40,708 bases of DNA. It comes from Bacillota bacterium. Its GTDB lineage: Bacteria > Macinerneyibacteriota > Macinerneyibacteria > Macinerneyibacteriales > DSCS01. This document shows positions 7,754 to 16,560 of this stretch, piece by piece. The notes below the pieces were generated by a model. That model was given only the letters and a program-made list of their open reading frames with translations, searched no databases and was not told the DNA's origin. Location: positions 1-40,708 of the forward strand of contig DSCS01000012.1 of NCBI GenBank assembly GCA_011048995.1. Direction: 5' to 3'. Every line of letters starts with the position of its first letter. Within the stretch, counting starts at the first letter, position 1. A program made the translations under genes and the position numbers.

Positions 7754-8763
7754 TAGAGGACCTCCTTTGTATGCCGCCCGGCTAATTGTCCGCAGGCAGC
7801 GTCAATATCTTTGCCTTTACTTTCCCGCAATGTCGTAATAACTCCCTCCTTCTGAAGGATATCTGAAAAAAGCTCGATTGTCTCCTTTTCGCTGCGGTAA
7901 AAGTCAGCATAGGGATGGGGATTGTAAGGGATCAGATTGACTTTTGCTCCGATCTCAAGGGCGATCCCCGCCGTTTTTAAGGCAGCCGAAGAACTGTCGT
8001 TTACTCCTTTGATCAAAATGTATTCCACCGTAAGGTTTCCCCCTGTTGTTTTTTTGTAATATTTAAAGGCATTCATGACTTTCCGAATCGGATAAGCTTT
8101 GTTTATCGGCATAAGAAAAGAACGCAGCTCATCATCAGGTGCATGAAGGGACCATGAAAGCCCGAATTGACGGTTTTGATTAGCCAGTTCTCGTATTTTG
8201 TCCGGAATGCCCACAGTCGAGATCGTGACTCGCCGCGCACCGAAATTCATTTTGTCAGAATCGTTAAGCAGGTGTAAAACCGAAGTCAGGGAATCAAAAT
8301 TATCCAGAGGTTCTCCCATTCCCATAAAAACGATATTTGTCAGGGGGGAAGCATAAAGGATCTGTCCTATGATCTCGCCGGCGGTCAAATCCCTTTGAAA
8401 ACCCATAGCTCCTGTTGCGCAAAAGCGGCATCCGTTACGGCATCCGGCCTGTGTAGAGACACAGAGCGTCCTGCGTTCCCGGGATGTCATCAAAACCGAT
8501 TCTGTCAAAATATGGTCTCCGGCCTGAAAAAGGAACTTAACCGTACCATCTTCTTTTGATTGCTGCCTTGAAAGTTCCGTCAAAGGGATAATATCCCATT
8601 CTGAAGCGAGTTTTTGACGCAGCGGTAAAGGAAGGTCAGTCATCAGTGAAAAATCAAAAACATATTTTGAAAACACCCATTCCAAGATCTGTCTCGTGCG
8701 GTAAGGCTTTTCAACAGCATGATCAAATTCATCAGAATGATCAAAAAAAGATTTTTTACTCAT
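7753..8763 (-). CDS. rlmN: dual-specificity 23S rRNA/tRNA adenine-C2 methyltransferase RlmN
   Basis: Radical-SAM enzyme that methylates C2 of A2503 in 23S rRNA and of A37 in certain tRNAs. The iron-sulfur cluster motif CxxxCxxC is at C108, C112 and C115 (QAGCRNGCRFCATG). MGMGEPLDN follows, and the resolving Cys lies near the C-terminus in DAACGQL (C324). The second catalytic Cys would be in the IDAACG region, as in Escherichia coli Cys355. Length 336 is slightly short because the N-terminal RNA-binding region is compact. The ATG overlaps the end of the regulator gene by eight bases. Confidence 0.94.
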   Translation of the reverse strand: MSKKSFFDHSDEFDHAVEKPYRTRQILEWVFSKYVFDFSLMTDLPLPLRQKLASEWDIIPLTELSRQQSKEDGTVKFLFQAGDHILTESVLMTSRERRTLCVSTQAGCRNGCRFCATGAMGFQRDLTAGEIIGQILYASPLTNIVFMGMGEPLDNFDSLTSVLHLLNDSDKMNFGARRVTISTVGIPDKIRELANQNRQFGLSWSLHAPDDELRSFLMPINKAYPIRKVMNAFKYYKKTTGGNLTVEYILIKGVNDSSSAALKTAGIALEIGAKVNLIPYNPHPYADFYRSEKETIELFSDILQKEGVITTLRESKGKDIDAACGQLAGRHTKEVL

Positions 8764-10402
8764 AGGCCTTTTTCATTTTCTTGATTTCCTGATCGAGTTT
8801 TTCCAAAATTTCATCCTGAGTCTCTCCGGAATAAGACAAAGCGCCGACCAGAAGATTGACCCGATGGTAATTTCCCGATTCTTCACTCAGCATTGTGTTT
8901 TCGAACTTATCAAGTATTCTTTGCGCAACGATACGAAGATGGTCTTCAGGCGTATCTTCCAGAAGAACAATAAAATTGTCGTCTCCGAAGCGGAAGATCA
9001 TGTCCGTGGGGCGCAGGGTCTGTTCCAGGATATCAGCTGTTTTCCTGAGGATCTCATCTCCGGTCAAAGCTCCGAATAACTCTATGATCTTTTGAAAATC
9101 TTCGACCTGTATCATCAGAGCCGAAAACATCCTTTTTTTCCGCTTATAGCGGCTTATAAAGCTTTCTAATGTAGCCGTCAGATAGTTCCTGTTGTAGGCT
9201 CCGGTGAGATAGTCGGTAATAGAGAGCATTTTCAAATTGCGGCTTTGGTTAAAGATATATTCACGGGTCTCTTTAAGCTTCATCAGGTTGTTCACCCTTT
9301 TGATCATCTCTTCAGGGAAGAAAGGTGTTTTAATGAAATCATCGGCGAATACGGTCAGACCGTGAAGCAGTTCTTCCATATCCCCCGGGCCCGCCAGAAG
9401 CACGATGGGGATCCACTGCCCTTTTTCCCGGGTCATAGCATACCGCTCAAGCATCGGAAATGATTTCGGGCTGGTTCCGATGTCGCAGAGGATGATATCG
9501 ATTTTCCCTTCGTTGATATAGTTTTCGGCTTCAGTGCATTGCGATGTGTCATAAACACGGTATCCCTCTTTGCTCAAAATATAATCCACCGTATGAACCA
9601 TAATGGGGAAATTTGAAAAGTGGAGAGCTGATTTGTACTTTTTTTCTGTTGTTTTATGGACAACGTCCGTAATAAACCATAAAAAGGCGCTGCTTTTTTC
9701 TTCTTCCACATAAAAGTCGACAATACCGGCCATCAGGCTTTTTCTTTTTAATTCGGCAGAAAGAGTACGGGTCAGAAGAATGAGAGGGATATGGCTCGTG
9801 ATGCGATTGGATTTCAGTGCACGGCTGATCTCAAAACAATCCTTATCGGCGAGGCTGTCACTTAATACGATATAATCGGGCCTTTCGGATTCAGCTATCA
9901 TAACCCCTTTTCGCCCTTCTCCTGTCTCCCAGGCCGTAAAATTCCCCCCTGTGAGTTCAAAATAGTGCCGTTCCCGACGCAAAGGGTTTTCATCGATTAA
10001 AAGGACAGAAGCCGGCTTGGGTTCGCTCCACAGAAGATCGAAGAGTTTGATATAGCGGATAAGGTCAGCCTCTTTGATCTTTTCAGGAAGAAAGATATTG
10101 ATCCCCGACTCCTTTGCTTTTCTCAACAGGTCTCGTTTGATCTCGGGAGCCAAAGCAATAATCGGAGCTGTTACGCCCATTTCTTTGCGCAGGGTCTGAG
10201 CTATGGACGGAGGGTCGTCTCCCTCTTTCACAGAATCTCCGATAATCACAAGATCAATACTTTCGCGGTATTCACTTAAAAAGTCGCGGGTCTCCTTTAA
10301 AGTGTCAAATCCTGAAACGAAAAGATCATGCCGCAAAAGAATATTTGAGAGTGCTTTCACAAAGTATTCATTTTCATGAATACATAGAATATTTTTTATC
10401 AT
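8756..10402 (-). CDS. triple-receiver response regulator with degenerate GGDEF domain
   Basis: About 548 residues: three receiver-like domains (roughly 2-115, 131-250 and 255-370) and a C-terminal GGDEF-type domain (about 395-545). In the first two receivers the usual phosphoacceptor Asp position appears to be Gly (DLVIIG) and Ser (DYIVLS). The third keeps Asp in KIDIILCD (residue 307). The GGDEF domain keeps DYLTGAYNRNYL but its signature reads GDDNF, and the metal/substrate motif normally DIDxFKxIND reads QVEDFQKIIE, so cyclic-di-GMP synthesis is unlikely. ATG 10402 is chosen because a GGGGGG Shine-Dalgarno lies just upstream and a promoter occupies the bases just before it. A longer reading back to 10450 would begin in the -35 element. 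It is the first gene of the unit. Confidence 0.8.
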   Translation of the reverse strand: MIKNILCIHENEYFVKALSNILLRHDLFVSGFDTLKETRDFLSEYRESIDLVIIGDSVKEGDDPPSIAQTLRKEMGVTAPIIALAPEIKRDLLRKAKESGINIFLPEKIKEADLIRYIKLFDLLWSEPKPASVLLIDENPLRRERHYFELTGGNFTAWETGEGRKGVMIAESERPDYIVLSDSLADKDCFEISRALKSNRITSHIPLILLTRTLSAELKRKSLMAGIVDFYVEEEKSSAFLWFITDVVHKTTEKKYKSALHFSNFPIMVHTVDYILSKEGYRVYDTSQCTEAENYINEGKIDIILCDIGTSPKSFPMLERYAMTREKGQWIPIVLLAGPGDMEELLHGLTVFADDFIKTPFFPEEMIKRVNNLMKLKETREYIFNQSRNLKMLSITDYLTGAYNRNYLTATLESFISRYKRKKRMFSALMIQVEDFQKIIELFGALTGDEILRKTADILEQTLRPTDMIFRFGDDNFIVLLEDTPEDHLRIVAQRILDKFENTMLSEESGNYHRVNLLVGALSYSGETQDEILEKLDQEIKKMKKAYE

Positions 10403-10421
10403 AGACCCCCCTTTAACTCTC

Positions 10422-10450
10422 AGTATACCATTTTTTGAGATACAATTCAA
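10422..10450 (-). promoter_or_regulatory. promoter of the regulator/rlmN/coaBC/murA unit
   Basis: On the minus strand a -35 TTGAAT (10445-10450) is followed after 17 bp by a -10 TATACT (10422-10427). Start of transcription is expected near 10415, giving a leader of about 13 nt that contains the Shine-Dalgarno of the regulator gene. Confidence 0.65.
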
Positions 10451-10457
10451 TAATTAG

Positions 10458-11264
10458 TTAAAGAGAGATGTCCGTTTCAATGACCCTGGAGCGGTTAAGT
10501 CCTTTTATCTTATTTTGAATCTCCTGGAAATAGCGGTTGTCTTTCAAATAAATCGTCTGATAACGGACAAAAAGTTCAGGCTCATAAGCTTTGAGCATGT
10601 CGAAAAGCTTTCTTTTTACTCTCGTTGCTTTCCAATTGGGCCCTGCAACGCGGAAAAAGGAGACGTCGTCAGTGAAAAGGTCGATAAGGCGGAAAAGCGG
10701 CGTGATTTCCGGCAAGAAAGGATCAATATTCAGAAAAGTCCGGATTCCGCTGTCAGAAAGAGCATACAGTGTTTCAATGCGCTCATCGGATGTGGGGAGA
10801 TTCTTTTCGATAAGCTTTGCATGAAACTCATTTGTCGTCGTCAGGGAAATGCCGACAGAGACATCTTTCATCTGCGATAAAATGTCAATATCGCGGATCA
10901 CTAAAGGAGAATGCGTGATAACCCGGACAGAACAATCGCATGAAGCAAGCGCTTCAAGAAGCGCCCGTGTCAGTTTGTATTTGTTTTCCGCCGGCTGATA
11001 GGGATCCCCCAGGGATGAAAGGTAGATATTTCTTCCTGCCCACCGAGAGCTGTTTTTGCGGACATAGCCGACAATATCATTGCGCACTTCGACAATTCCG
11101 CCCCACTTTTTCATGGGGTACGCTGTGCAAAGAGGAATCTGTGCCGTGCAATGAGGACACCCGTACTGACATCCTTTATAAGGATTGAGGACATAATAGG
11201 AATCCCCGTTGAATGCTTTTTTTGTAAGCGGAGTTATGCCTTCGACCGGGACAAACTCCGTCAT
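10458..11264 (-). CDS. SplB-like radical-SAM protein
   Basis: 268 residues of the radical-SAM superfamily, closest in pattern to the spore-photoproduct-lyase-like group. The N-terminus has LNPYKGCQYGCPHCT with C32, C36 and C39 as CxxxCxxC. SSLGDPYQPAE is the motif seen as TDPYQPxE in this group, and VRVITHSPLVIRDIDIL follows. The length fits the bare radical-SAM core, without the Cys needed for the lyase reaction being recognisable. The substrate is unknown; nothing nearby indicates DNA repair. It overlaps the unknown 251-residue gene by four bases and is the last gene before the next promoter. Confidence 0.8.
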   Translation of the reverse strand: MTEFVPVEGITPLTKKAFNGDSYYVLNPYKGCQYGCPHCTAQIPLCTAYPMKKWGGIVEVRNDIVGYVRKNSSRWAGRNIYLSSLGDPYQPAENKYKLTRALLEALASCDCSVRVITHSPLVIRDIDILSQMKDVSVGISLTTTNEFHAKLIEKNLPTSDERIETLYALSDSGIRTFLNIDPFLPEITPLFRLIDLFTDDVSFFRVAGPNWKATRVKRKLFDMLKAYEPELFVRYQTIYLKDNRYFQEIQNKIKGLNRSRVIETDISL

Positions 11265-12016
11265 CTTATCCTCGTATTCGAATTAGAAAACCGGGCAATA
11301 TGTTTTCCTTCAATAAAGACGATGTCGGGGTCGTTGAGGTCCAGGGCGATCTCTTCACTCCCCTCTTCTGTTTCAATGATAAAGATCCACACAGAGGAAA
11401 GATCATAAAGCGAAAGCAATTTGACCTCGTGGACGGTGTCCTGCTCCCCGGAATATTTTCTGAATCCGTGAACAGGGTAGATGACGACAGGGTCGACATC
11501 GATATGGTTGGGAAGCCAATAGATAAACTGAAGCCCGACAACATTTTCTATCTCAACGACCTCTTCTTCATCATCTTCCGGAGATTCGTCGCCGGCCGGA
11601 AGCTTGACCTTAAAGGCGATTTCTGCTTCCTGTTTTTCTCCGGTCAGATAATTCTGAATACGTTGTTCTGTGACATGCTCATAAATTGATGCAGACAATT
11701 CCAACAACTCTCCTTCATCTCCGCTTATCTTAAATGTATCCCCGTTGAGGATTATATCAAGCTTTTCCTGCCCTTTTTTGAATATTTTTTTTAAATCGAT
11801 CCAATCCGCGCGGCACAAATGGCCGTGCTCCATCAGGACACGGAAGAATTCGACCATCACTTTTTTTGTTTCTTCTGTGTCCTGAACGCGCTGATCGATA
11901 ATCATGTATTGATACAGCCATTTTACAGCCAAAAGAAGCGTCTTGTATCGTTCTTTGTCTGTATAAGAATTCTCGCGAAGTAAAATCCGCATCAATCCGT
12001 CACGAAAAGGCTTCAT
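11261..12016 (-). CDS. conserved-looking protein of unknown function
   Basis: 251 residues, soluble, acidic, with no signal peptide or membrane segment. The N-terminal third is helical ([18 protein letters not shown] and [12 protein letters not shown]). The C-terminal part is beta-rich, with an acidic linker ([14 protein letters not shown], near 144-157) in between. It is translationally coupled on both sides, overlapping purE and the radical-SAM gene by four bases each, so it is a real gene. I do not recognise the family. Confidence 0.7.
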   Translation of the reverse strand: MKPFRDGLMRILLRENSYTDKERYKTLLLAVKWLYQYMIIDQRVQDTEETKKVMVEFFRVLMEHGHLCRADWIDLKKIFKKGQEKLDIILNGDTFKISGDEGELLELSASIYEHVTEQRIQNYLTGEKQEAEIAFKVKLPAGDESPEDDEEEVVEIENVVGLQFIYWLPNHIDVDPVVIYPVHGFRKYSGEQDTVHEVKLLSLYDLSSVWIFIIETEEGSEEIALDLNDPDIVFIEGKHIARFSNSNTRIR

Positions 12017-12540
12017 TGCCCTCCCTTGAGATAATCGCGATAGCCGATTTCCTGTAGCCTGTCGTTCTTCTTCAAGACATCATTTTTCATCTCTTCCTGA
12101 TAAACACGCATCTTGTCTCTTATGTTTTCATCAGCGACAGAAAGAATACGCAGGGCCAGCAAAGCCGCGTTTTTTGCTCCGGTATCTCCTATGGCGACTG
12201 TGGCAACAGGAATCCCCGTCGGCATCTGGACAATGGAATACAGGGAATCGACCCCGCCCAGATCCGATGTCTTCATAGGGATGCCAATGACAGGTAATGT
12301 CGTCTTGGAAGCCAGCACACCGGGAAGATGCGCGGCTTTGCCCGCTCCCGCGATGATGACTTTGACGCCTCTTTGGATTGCCGTAGAGACTTTTTCCAAT
12401 GCGGCTTCGGTGGTTCGGTGAGCCGAAAGGATATACATTCGATGAGAGACATCGAATTTTTCTAAAATTTCGGCGCATTTAGCCATACTGGGTAGGTCGG
12501 AATCGCTTCCCATAAAGATCTCAACATCAATGTTCAGCAT
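12013..12540 (-). CDS. purE: 5-(carboxyamino)imidazole ribonucleotide mutase (PurE, class I type)
   Basis: Purine synthesis step converting N5-CAIR to CAIR. Class I signatures are present: MGSDSDLP (10-17), SAHRT with His41, GAGxAAHLPG (65-74, His71) and [22 protein letters not shown]. Class II AIR carboxylases such as that of Treponema denticola read AGRSN instead. One oddity is Lys68 where class I enzymes usually have Gly (GAGGAAHL). A class I enzyme needs PurK, which is not in this window. The ATG follows AAGGAG by eight bases and overlaps the end of lgt by 14 bases. Confidence 0.92.
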   Translation of the reverse strand: MLNIDVEIFMGSDSDLPSMAKCAEILEKFDVSHRMYILSAHRTTEAALEKVSTAIQRGVKVIIAGAGKAAHLPGVLASKTTLPVIGIPMKTSDLGGVDSLYSIVQMPTGIPVATVAIGDTGAKNAALLALRILSVADENIRDKMRVYQEEMKNDVLKKNDRLQEIGYRDYLKGGQ

Positions 12541-13330
12541 AACGTTTCTCCTTGTCTTTTATAAAAATATAATACATTGCTACCGATAAAAGGATGACAA
12601 AAAGACTGAGTATCTGGCCCATGGTAACCCATCCCCATAGAAGGTACCCGATATGGGCATCAGGCTCTCTGTAAAACTCCACAAAAAAGCGGAACACCCC
12701 GTATACGGCTCCAAAAAGAGGGCCTGAAAGGCGAATGTTTCGAGTCTTTTTTAAAACAAAGAGCAGAATAAGGAAAAGCAGTATCCCTTCCAAAAAAGCT
12801 TCATAAAGCTGAGTCGGATGGCGGGGAGTAATGCCGGCCAGGGGAAAAATAACGCCCCAACTGCCGTCTGTGGGCTTCCCCCACAGTTCCCCGTTGATAA
12901 AATTGGCAATGCGGCCGAAAAAAAGCCCGGCAGGAGCCAAAAAGGCCAGGCTGCCCAGGACTGTCCAGAAATCATAATGTTTCCGTTTTGAAAACAGAAA
13001 CGCGGCCACCATAACACCCAAAAGTCCGCCGTGAAAAGACATCCCTCCTTCATTGACTTTAAATAGAAAAAGAGGAGATGCTAAAAAATCGCTTAAACCG
13101 TAAAAGAGGACGTAGCCGAGGCGTCCGCCGATAATAACACCTAAGGCCGCATCAAAAATCAGGTCATCGACTGTTTTACGGTCAAAAGGAATGATCCCTT
13201 TTCCCGAGAGAATACGCAAACCTAAATATCCCACGGCAAATCCCAGAATATAAGCGACCGGATACCATCTCAGAGCCAAAGGGCCCCAGATCTGCAAAAT
13301 TACAGGGTTGATACTATGTTCCCATATCAT
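12527..13330 (-). CDS. lgt: prolipoprotein diacylglyceryl transferase
   Basis: Inner-membrane enzyme that attaches diacylglyceryl from phosphatidylglycerol to the lipobox Cys of prolipoproteins. 267 residues with about seven hydrophobic segments. The family signature [13 protein letters not shown] is present with the essential Arg and Asn, preceded by HGGLLGVM (essential His region) and followed by [13 protein letters not shown]. Substrates are encoded in the same window: lipobox proteins at 15619, 22016, 26893 and 30395. It overlaps rsmA by four bases. Confidence 0.95.
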   Translation of the reverse strand: MIWEHSINPVILQIWGPLALRWYPVAYILGFAVGYLGLRILSGKGIIPFDRKTVDDLIFDAALGVIIGGRLGYVLFYGLSDFLASPLFLFKVNEGGMSFHGGLLGVMVAAFLFSKRKHYDFWTVLGSLAFLAPAGLFFGRIANFINGELWGKPTDGSWGVIFPLAGITPRHPTQLYEAFLEGILLFLILLFVLKKTRNIRLSGPLFGAVYGVFRFFVEFYREPDAHIGYLLWGWVTMGQILSLFVILLSVAMYYIFIKDKEKRYAEH

Positions 13331-14100
13331 GTCGTCTCCCCCTCTTTCAACTCATAAAGAAGCAGCCGGAATTCTTCCGGTGTCAATTCCTGAGCCCGGG
13401 CATCTTCGCTTTTCCCGAGAGATCGGAGAAAACCTTCCACCCTTTCCCGGTCAAATTCTTTTTTTAAATTGTTCACAAGGGTTTTTCTCCGCTCCCGAAA
13501 GGCTCTAAAAATTATATCAGTTATCCTCTCTTTGTCAAACATCTCTTCTTGGTCATGGATGTCGATCCGGATGAGAGAAGAATCAACACCGGGAACAGGA
13601 CGGAATTCTCCTTTTTTGACCTGCTTTAATACTTTGATACGGGCAAAAAGGCGGAGAAATACACTGTAAGCGTTATAGTTTTCTGCTCCTACAGGAGCTG
13701 TTATAGCTTCGGCGACCTCTTTTTGCACCATAAAAATCCCCCCTGCCACATTTTCCCGATAGTGTAGAATATGATTCAAGATGGGCTTTGTAATATAATA
13801 CGGGAGATTGCCTGCGATCACTTGCTTATGGCCGAAATTCAGAGGGATATCAAGAATATTGCCCTGAATGATACGGGCCTTTGGTGCTGAATTTTTGAGG
13901 AGGGGGATAAGTTCCCTGTCGATTTCCACAACAACAAAATCCGAAAAAGGAAGATCAGCGAGCCTCTTGGTGAGATTCCCTGTCCCGCCTCCGATCTCAA
14001 TAAGCACGTCTCCTTCAAAGGAAGCGGCTGTTTGCGTTATAAAATCCAACAAAAACGGATTAATGAGAAAGTTTTGGCCGAAGCGTTTTTTAGCTCTCAA
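13327..14100 (-). CDS. rsmA: 16S rRNA dimethyladenosine transferase
   Basis: Dimethylates the two adjacent adenosines in helix 45 of 16S rRNA, using S-adenosylmethionine. The start KKRFGQNFL and motif I EIGGGTGNLTKRL are canonical, as is motif IV NLPYYITKPIL with the catalytic Asn-Leu-Pro-Tyr. The C-terminal part has the RRKTLVNNL helix typical of KsgA. 257 residues is normal. It overlaps rqcP by 11 bases and lgt by four. Confidence 0.95.
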   Translation of the reverse strand: MRAKKRFGQNFLINPFLLDFITQTAASFEGDVLIEIGGGTGNLTKRLADLPFSDFVVVEIDRELIPLLKNSAPKARIIQGNILDIPLNFGHKQVIAGNLPYYITKPILNHILHYRENVAGGIFMVQKEVAEAITAPVGAENYNAYSVFLRLFARIKVLKQVKKGEFRPVPGVDSSLIRIDIHDQEEMFDKERITDIIFRAFRERRKTLVNNLKKEFDRERVEGFLRSLGKSEDARAQELTPEEFRLLLYELKEGETT

Positions 14101-14371
14101 CGATTTCCTCGGAAATCAACTCATAGAGAGAAGAGGCTCTTTGTTTCGATACATTTTTTGTCAAAGGAATCTCTGTAACCCGAATCAACTTGACCCGGTT
14201 GAAAGCTTCTATGCGGAGAACGGTCCCTTCAAAGACATCCGAAGAAGCTTTCAAAGGACGTTCATCACCGTTTTCGCTTATAATCCGGACATTCCCGGCT
14301 TCACAGACCTCTTTGGCTGTTGAACGCTGTTTCAATATGCGGGACAACTGAAGGTACTTATCAAGTCTCAT
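14090..14371 (-). CDS. rqcP: S4-domain RNA-binding protein RqcP
   Basis: 93 residues, almost all one S4 fold: MRLDKYLQLSRILKQRSTAK at the start, then a VRI strand and an acidic loop. The C-terminal tail VSKQRASSLYELISEE matches Bacillus RqcP (YabO) in position and pattern. RqcP binds the 50S subunit with peptidyl-tRNA during ribosome-associated quality control, assisting RqcH in alanine tailing. Hsp15 is an alternative, but its basic C-terminal extension is absent. The start overlaps the preceding foldase gene by four bases. Confidence 0.85.
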   Translation of the reverse strand: MRLDKYLQLSRILKQRSTAKEVCEAGNVRIISENGDERPLKASSDVFEGTVLRIEAFNRVKLIRVTEIPLTKNVSKQRASSLYELISEEIVES

Positions 14372-15606
14372 AACATAATCTCTATATAATATTTATCTTT
14401 TAACTTATCATACAATTCATCAATTTCTTGTTGAAGTTTTTTCCCATATACGTAATTTTTTACATAGTTACGTACTTCGTCAAAGGACATTTCCCTTGCT
14501 TCTTTCTTATCCTCCAGATAGATAAAGGCCAACCCGTTATTGAGGTAATGCGTCTGTGAGACACTTCCCGGGGCTGTGTCATCCAGAATCGATAAAATCA
14601 ACGGATTGATCTCTCGTTTTCTTGCTTCTTTAAAAGGAATCCATTGTATTCCCGCTTCTGATGCCCACGCCCGGAGATTTTCTATTCCCCCCTCTTCGAA
14701 GTAACTTTTAACATTTTTGTTAAAAACTGCGACCTTCTTTTCGTCGATGGACGGAAGCAGGATAATGTGGCTCATTTCACGGCCCTTCTCCGTAATGTTG
14801 CGGCATAATGCAATATGAAACCCGAATGATGTCTCAAAGGGACGGGAGATCTCTCCTTTTTTCAGCTGGAAAGCGACCGTTTCAAATTCCGGGACCATTT
14901 TCCCGGGCTCAACAAGACCGAGGTCTCCCCCTTTCGGGCCTGTGGGTCCCTGAGAATAGAGACGCGCGGCCTCTTCAAAAGTCATCTCATGATTTAGGAT
15001 GGTGCGCCGTATTGCATTCAGCTTGGAAATGAGAGCTTTCTTATCATTTTCTGTCATTGCCACAGGTTTATAACCGATGACATAAGAGTAAGTTTCAGGG
15101 CTTTTGAACATCTCTGTGTTTTCTTCATAAGCCTTTCGGACTTCTTCATCACTGATGGATATTCCCGGGCGTATGACTGTGGAGACATATGATTGGACAA
15201 AGATCTCTTCTTTTATCTGTCGACGATAGATCGAGCGAAGGATATTTTCGTCAAGTCCCTCTTCTTTCAGAGCCATTTTAAATTTTTCTTCACCGCCGAG
15301 ATTGTCCATGATCTTTTCGATGGTCTCGTCCAGACGTTGCTCGATTTCATCGGAATTAATGCTCAATTCCTGGTTTTCCTGAGCTTCCATATAAAGGACT
15401 TTGTTTTTGATCATCTCTTCAAGGACTTTTCGTTGTTGTTCAAGGCTTTGATCGGGGCTTCCCATCAAGGCTTCTTTGATTTCGCTTTTCAAAATGATCG
15501 TGTCGTTGACACGCCCGGCAACACCGTCTGAATAGACGCTTTGTTGTCCTGCGGCTCCGCTGACAGTCGTTATAAAGATCGACAGAATGAAAAAGATGCG
15601 TTTCAT
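14368..15606 (-). CDS. periplasmic SurA-like peptidyl-prolyl isomerase
   Basis: 412 residues from the ATG at 15606, which follows AAGGAG by eight bases; a GTG at 15615 would add three residues and is too near the Shine-Dalgarno. The N-terminus (about 1-21) is a signal peptide ending GAAGQ. A SurA_N-type helical chaperone region covers about 25-150, and a parvulin domain is recognisable between about 165 and 270, with GPTGPKGGDLGLVEPGKMVPEF and a FETSFGFHIAL end. It probably assists folding of exported and outer-membrane proteins. It is the third foldase-like gene in a row. Confidence 0.85.
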   Translation of the reverse strand: MKRIFFILSIFITTVSGAAGQQSVYSDGVAGRVNDTIILKSEIKEALMGSPDQSLEQQRKVLEEMIKNKVLYMEAQENQELSINSDEIEQRLDETIEKIMDNLGGEEKFKMALKEEGLDENILRSIYRRQIKEEIFVQSYVSTVIRPGISISDEEVRKAYEENTEMFKSPETYSYVIGYKPVAMTENDKKALISKLNAIRRTILNHEMTFEEAARLYSQGPTGPKGGDLGLVEPGKMVPEFETVAFQLKKGEISRPFETSFGFHIALCRNITEKGREMSHIILLPSIDEKKVAVFNKNVKSYFEEGGIENLRAWASEAGIQWIPFKEARKREINPLILSILDDTAPGSVSQTHYLNNGLAFIYLEDKKEAREMSFDEVRNYVKNYVYGKKLQQEIDELYDKLKDKYYIEIML

Positions 15607-15618
15607 GGATAACACTCC

Positions 15619-16560
15619 TTACTTTTTAAAATAGTTTTCGTTTATTGTGATGTCATAACTGCGTTTTTTCAGCGAATTGATCCATTGGCTGTAACGCAGC
15701 TCTCTTTTTTTCAAAAGGATGATCTGCTTGATGGTAGCTTCCACTTCAGAGAGGCTTATTTTTTTTGCATAAACACGTTTTTCGACTTTAAAAATGTGAT
15801 AGATCCCGTATTCGTCTTCCAGGATCTGGGATACGGCCCCTGTCCTTAATGCGAAAAGCTCTTTCGCATAATTTTCAGGAAGATCTTCTTTTGTATAGAT
15901 CCGGGTGCCGCTGTTGTCTAATTTTCCGGTAAGGGTAATATAAATATCATCGAATTTTTCGCCGCTTTTCAATCTGTCAACAACAGTATTGGCTTCCTCC
16001 AGTGAAGAAAAATGAAGTTCTTTGACTTCGATAGATTCAGAGTGGGTGTACTCATCCTGATTATCAGAATAATATTTCAGGATCTCCTTGTTAGTCACAT
16101 TGATGTTGTTGTATATCTTTTGCTCTTCGACAAGGCGTATCAGCCAAAAACGTCGGAGCAAGCTTCTAAAACGGTCTCGCGTCAGTCCTGATTTTTTCAA
16201 ATATTCAAGAAAATGCGCTTCTCCGTACTGTTCAATAATATTTTTCATCTCTTCTTCAAGCTGATAATCGTTGACTTCTATCTTCTCGCGCCGGGCGACA
16301 TCCAAAATAGTCTCTTCGTCGATATAATCATTAAAGACAGTGTATTTCAGCTGATTCAGATCAGCCTCTTTAAGCCCTTGCGTCACAGTACCTAACCGGT
16401 AAGAGAAAAAGTCTTCGAATTCGCCCACGGTTATTATTTTGTCGTTTATCTTTGCAAGGATAGCGCTCCTCTTGATCTCTTCGCTGCTTTTTGAACAGGC
16501 AGCTGCTAAAATCAAAACGGCCACTGTCAACAATACGATTTTGATTCTTTGCAAGGTCAT
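15619..16560 (-). CDS. PpiC/SurA-type foldase lipoprotein
   Basis: 313 residues with a signal peptide and lipobox LAAAC (Cys22), so a membrane-anchored lipoprotein processed by Lgt and LspA. Residues about 34-150 resemble the SurA_N chaperone helices. Residues about 175-265 form a parvulin-like module (SLEEANTVVDRLKSGEKFDDI and a GIYHIFKVEKR end), but it lacks several canonical active-site residues seen in the neighbouring SurA-like protein. It may serve mainly as a chaperone, like PrsA. It overlaps the next upstream gene by four bases. Confidence 0.8.
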   Translation of the reverse strand: MTLQRIKIVLLTVAVLILAAACSKSSEEIKRSAILAKINDKIITVGEFEDFFSYRLGTVTQGLKEADLNQLKYTVFNDYIDEETILDVARREKIEVNDYQLEEEMKNIIEQYGEAHFLEYLKKSGLTRDRFRSLLRRFWLIRLVEEQKIYNNINVTNKEILKYYSDNQDEYTHSESIEVKELHFSSLEEANTVVDRLKSGEKFDDIYITLTGKLDNSGTRIYTKEDLPENYAKELFALRTGAVSQILEDEYGIYHIFKVEKRVYAKKISLSEVEATIKQIILLKKRELRYSQWINSLKKRSYDITINENYFKK

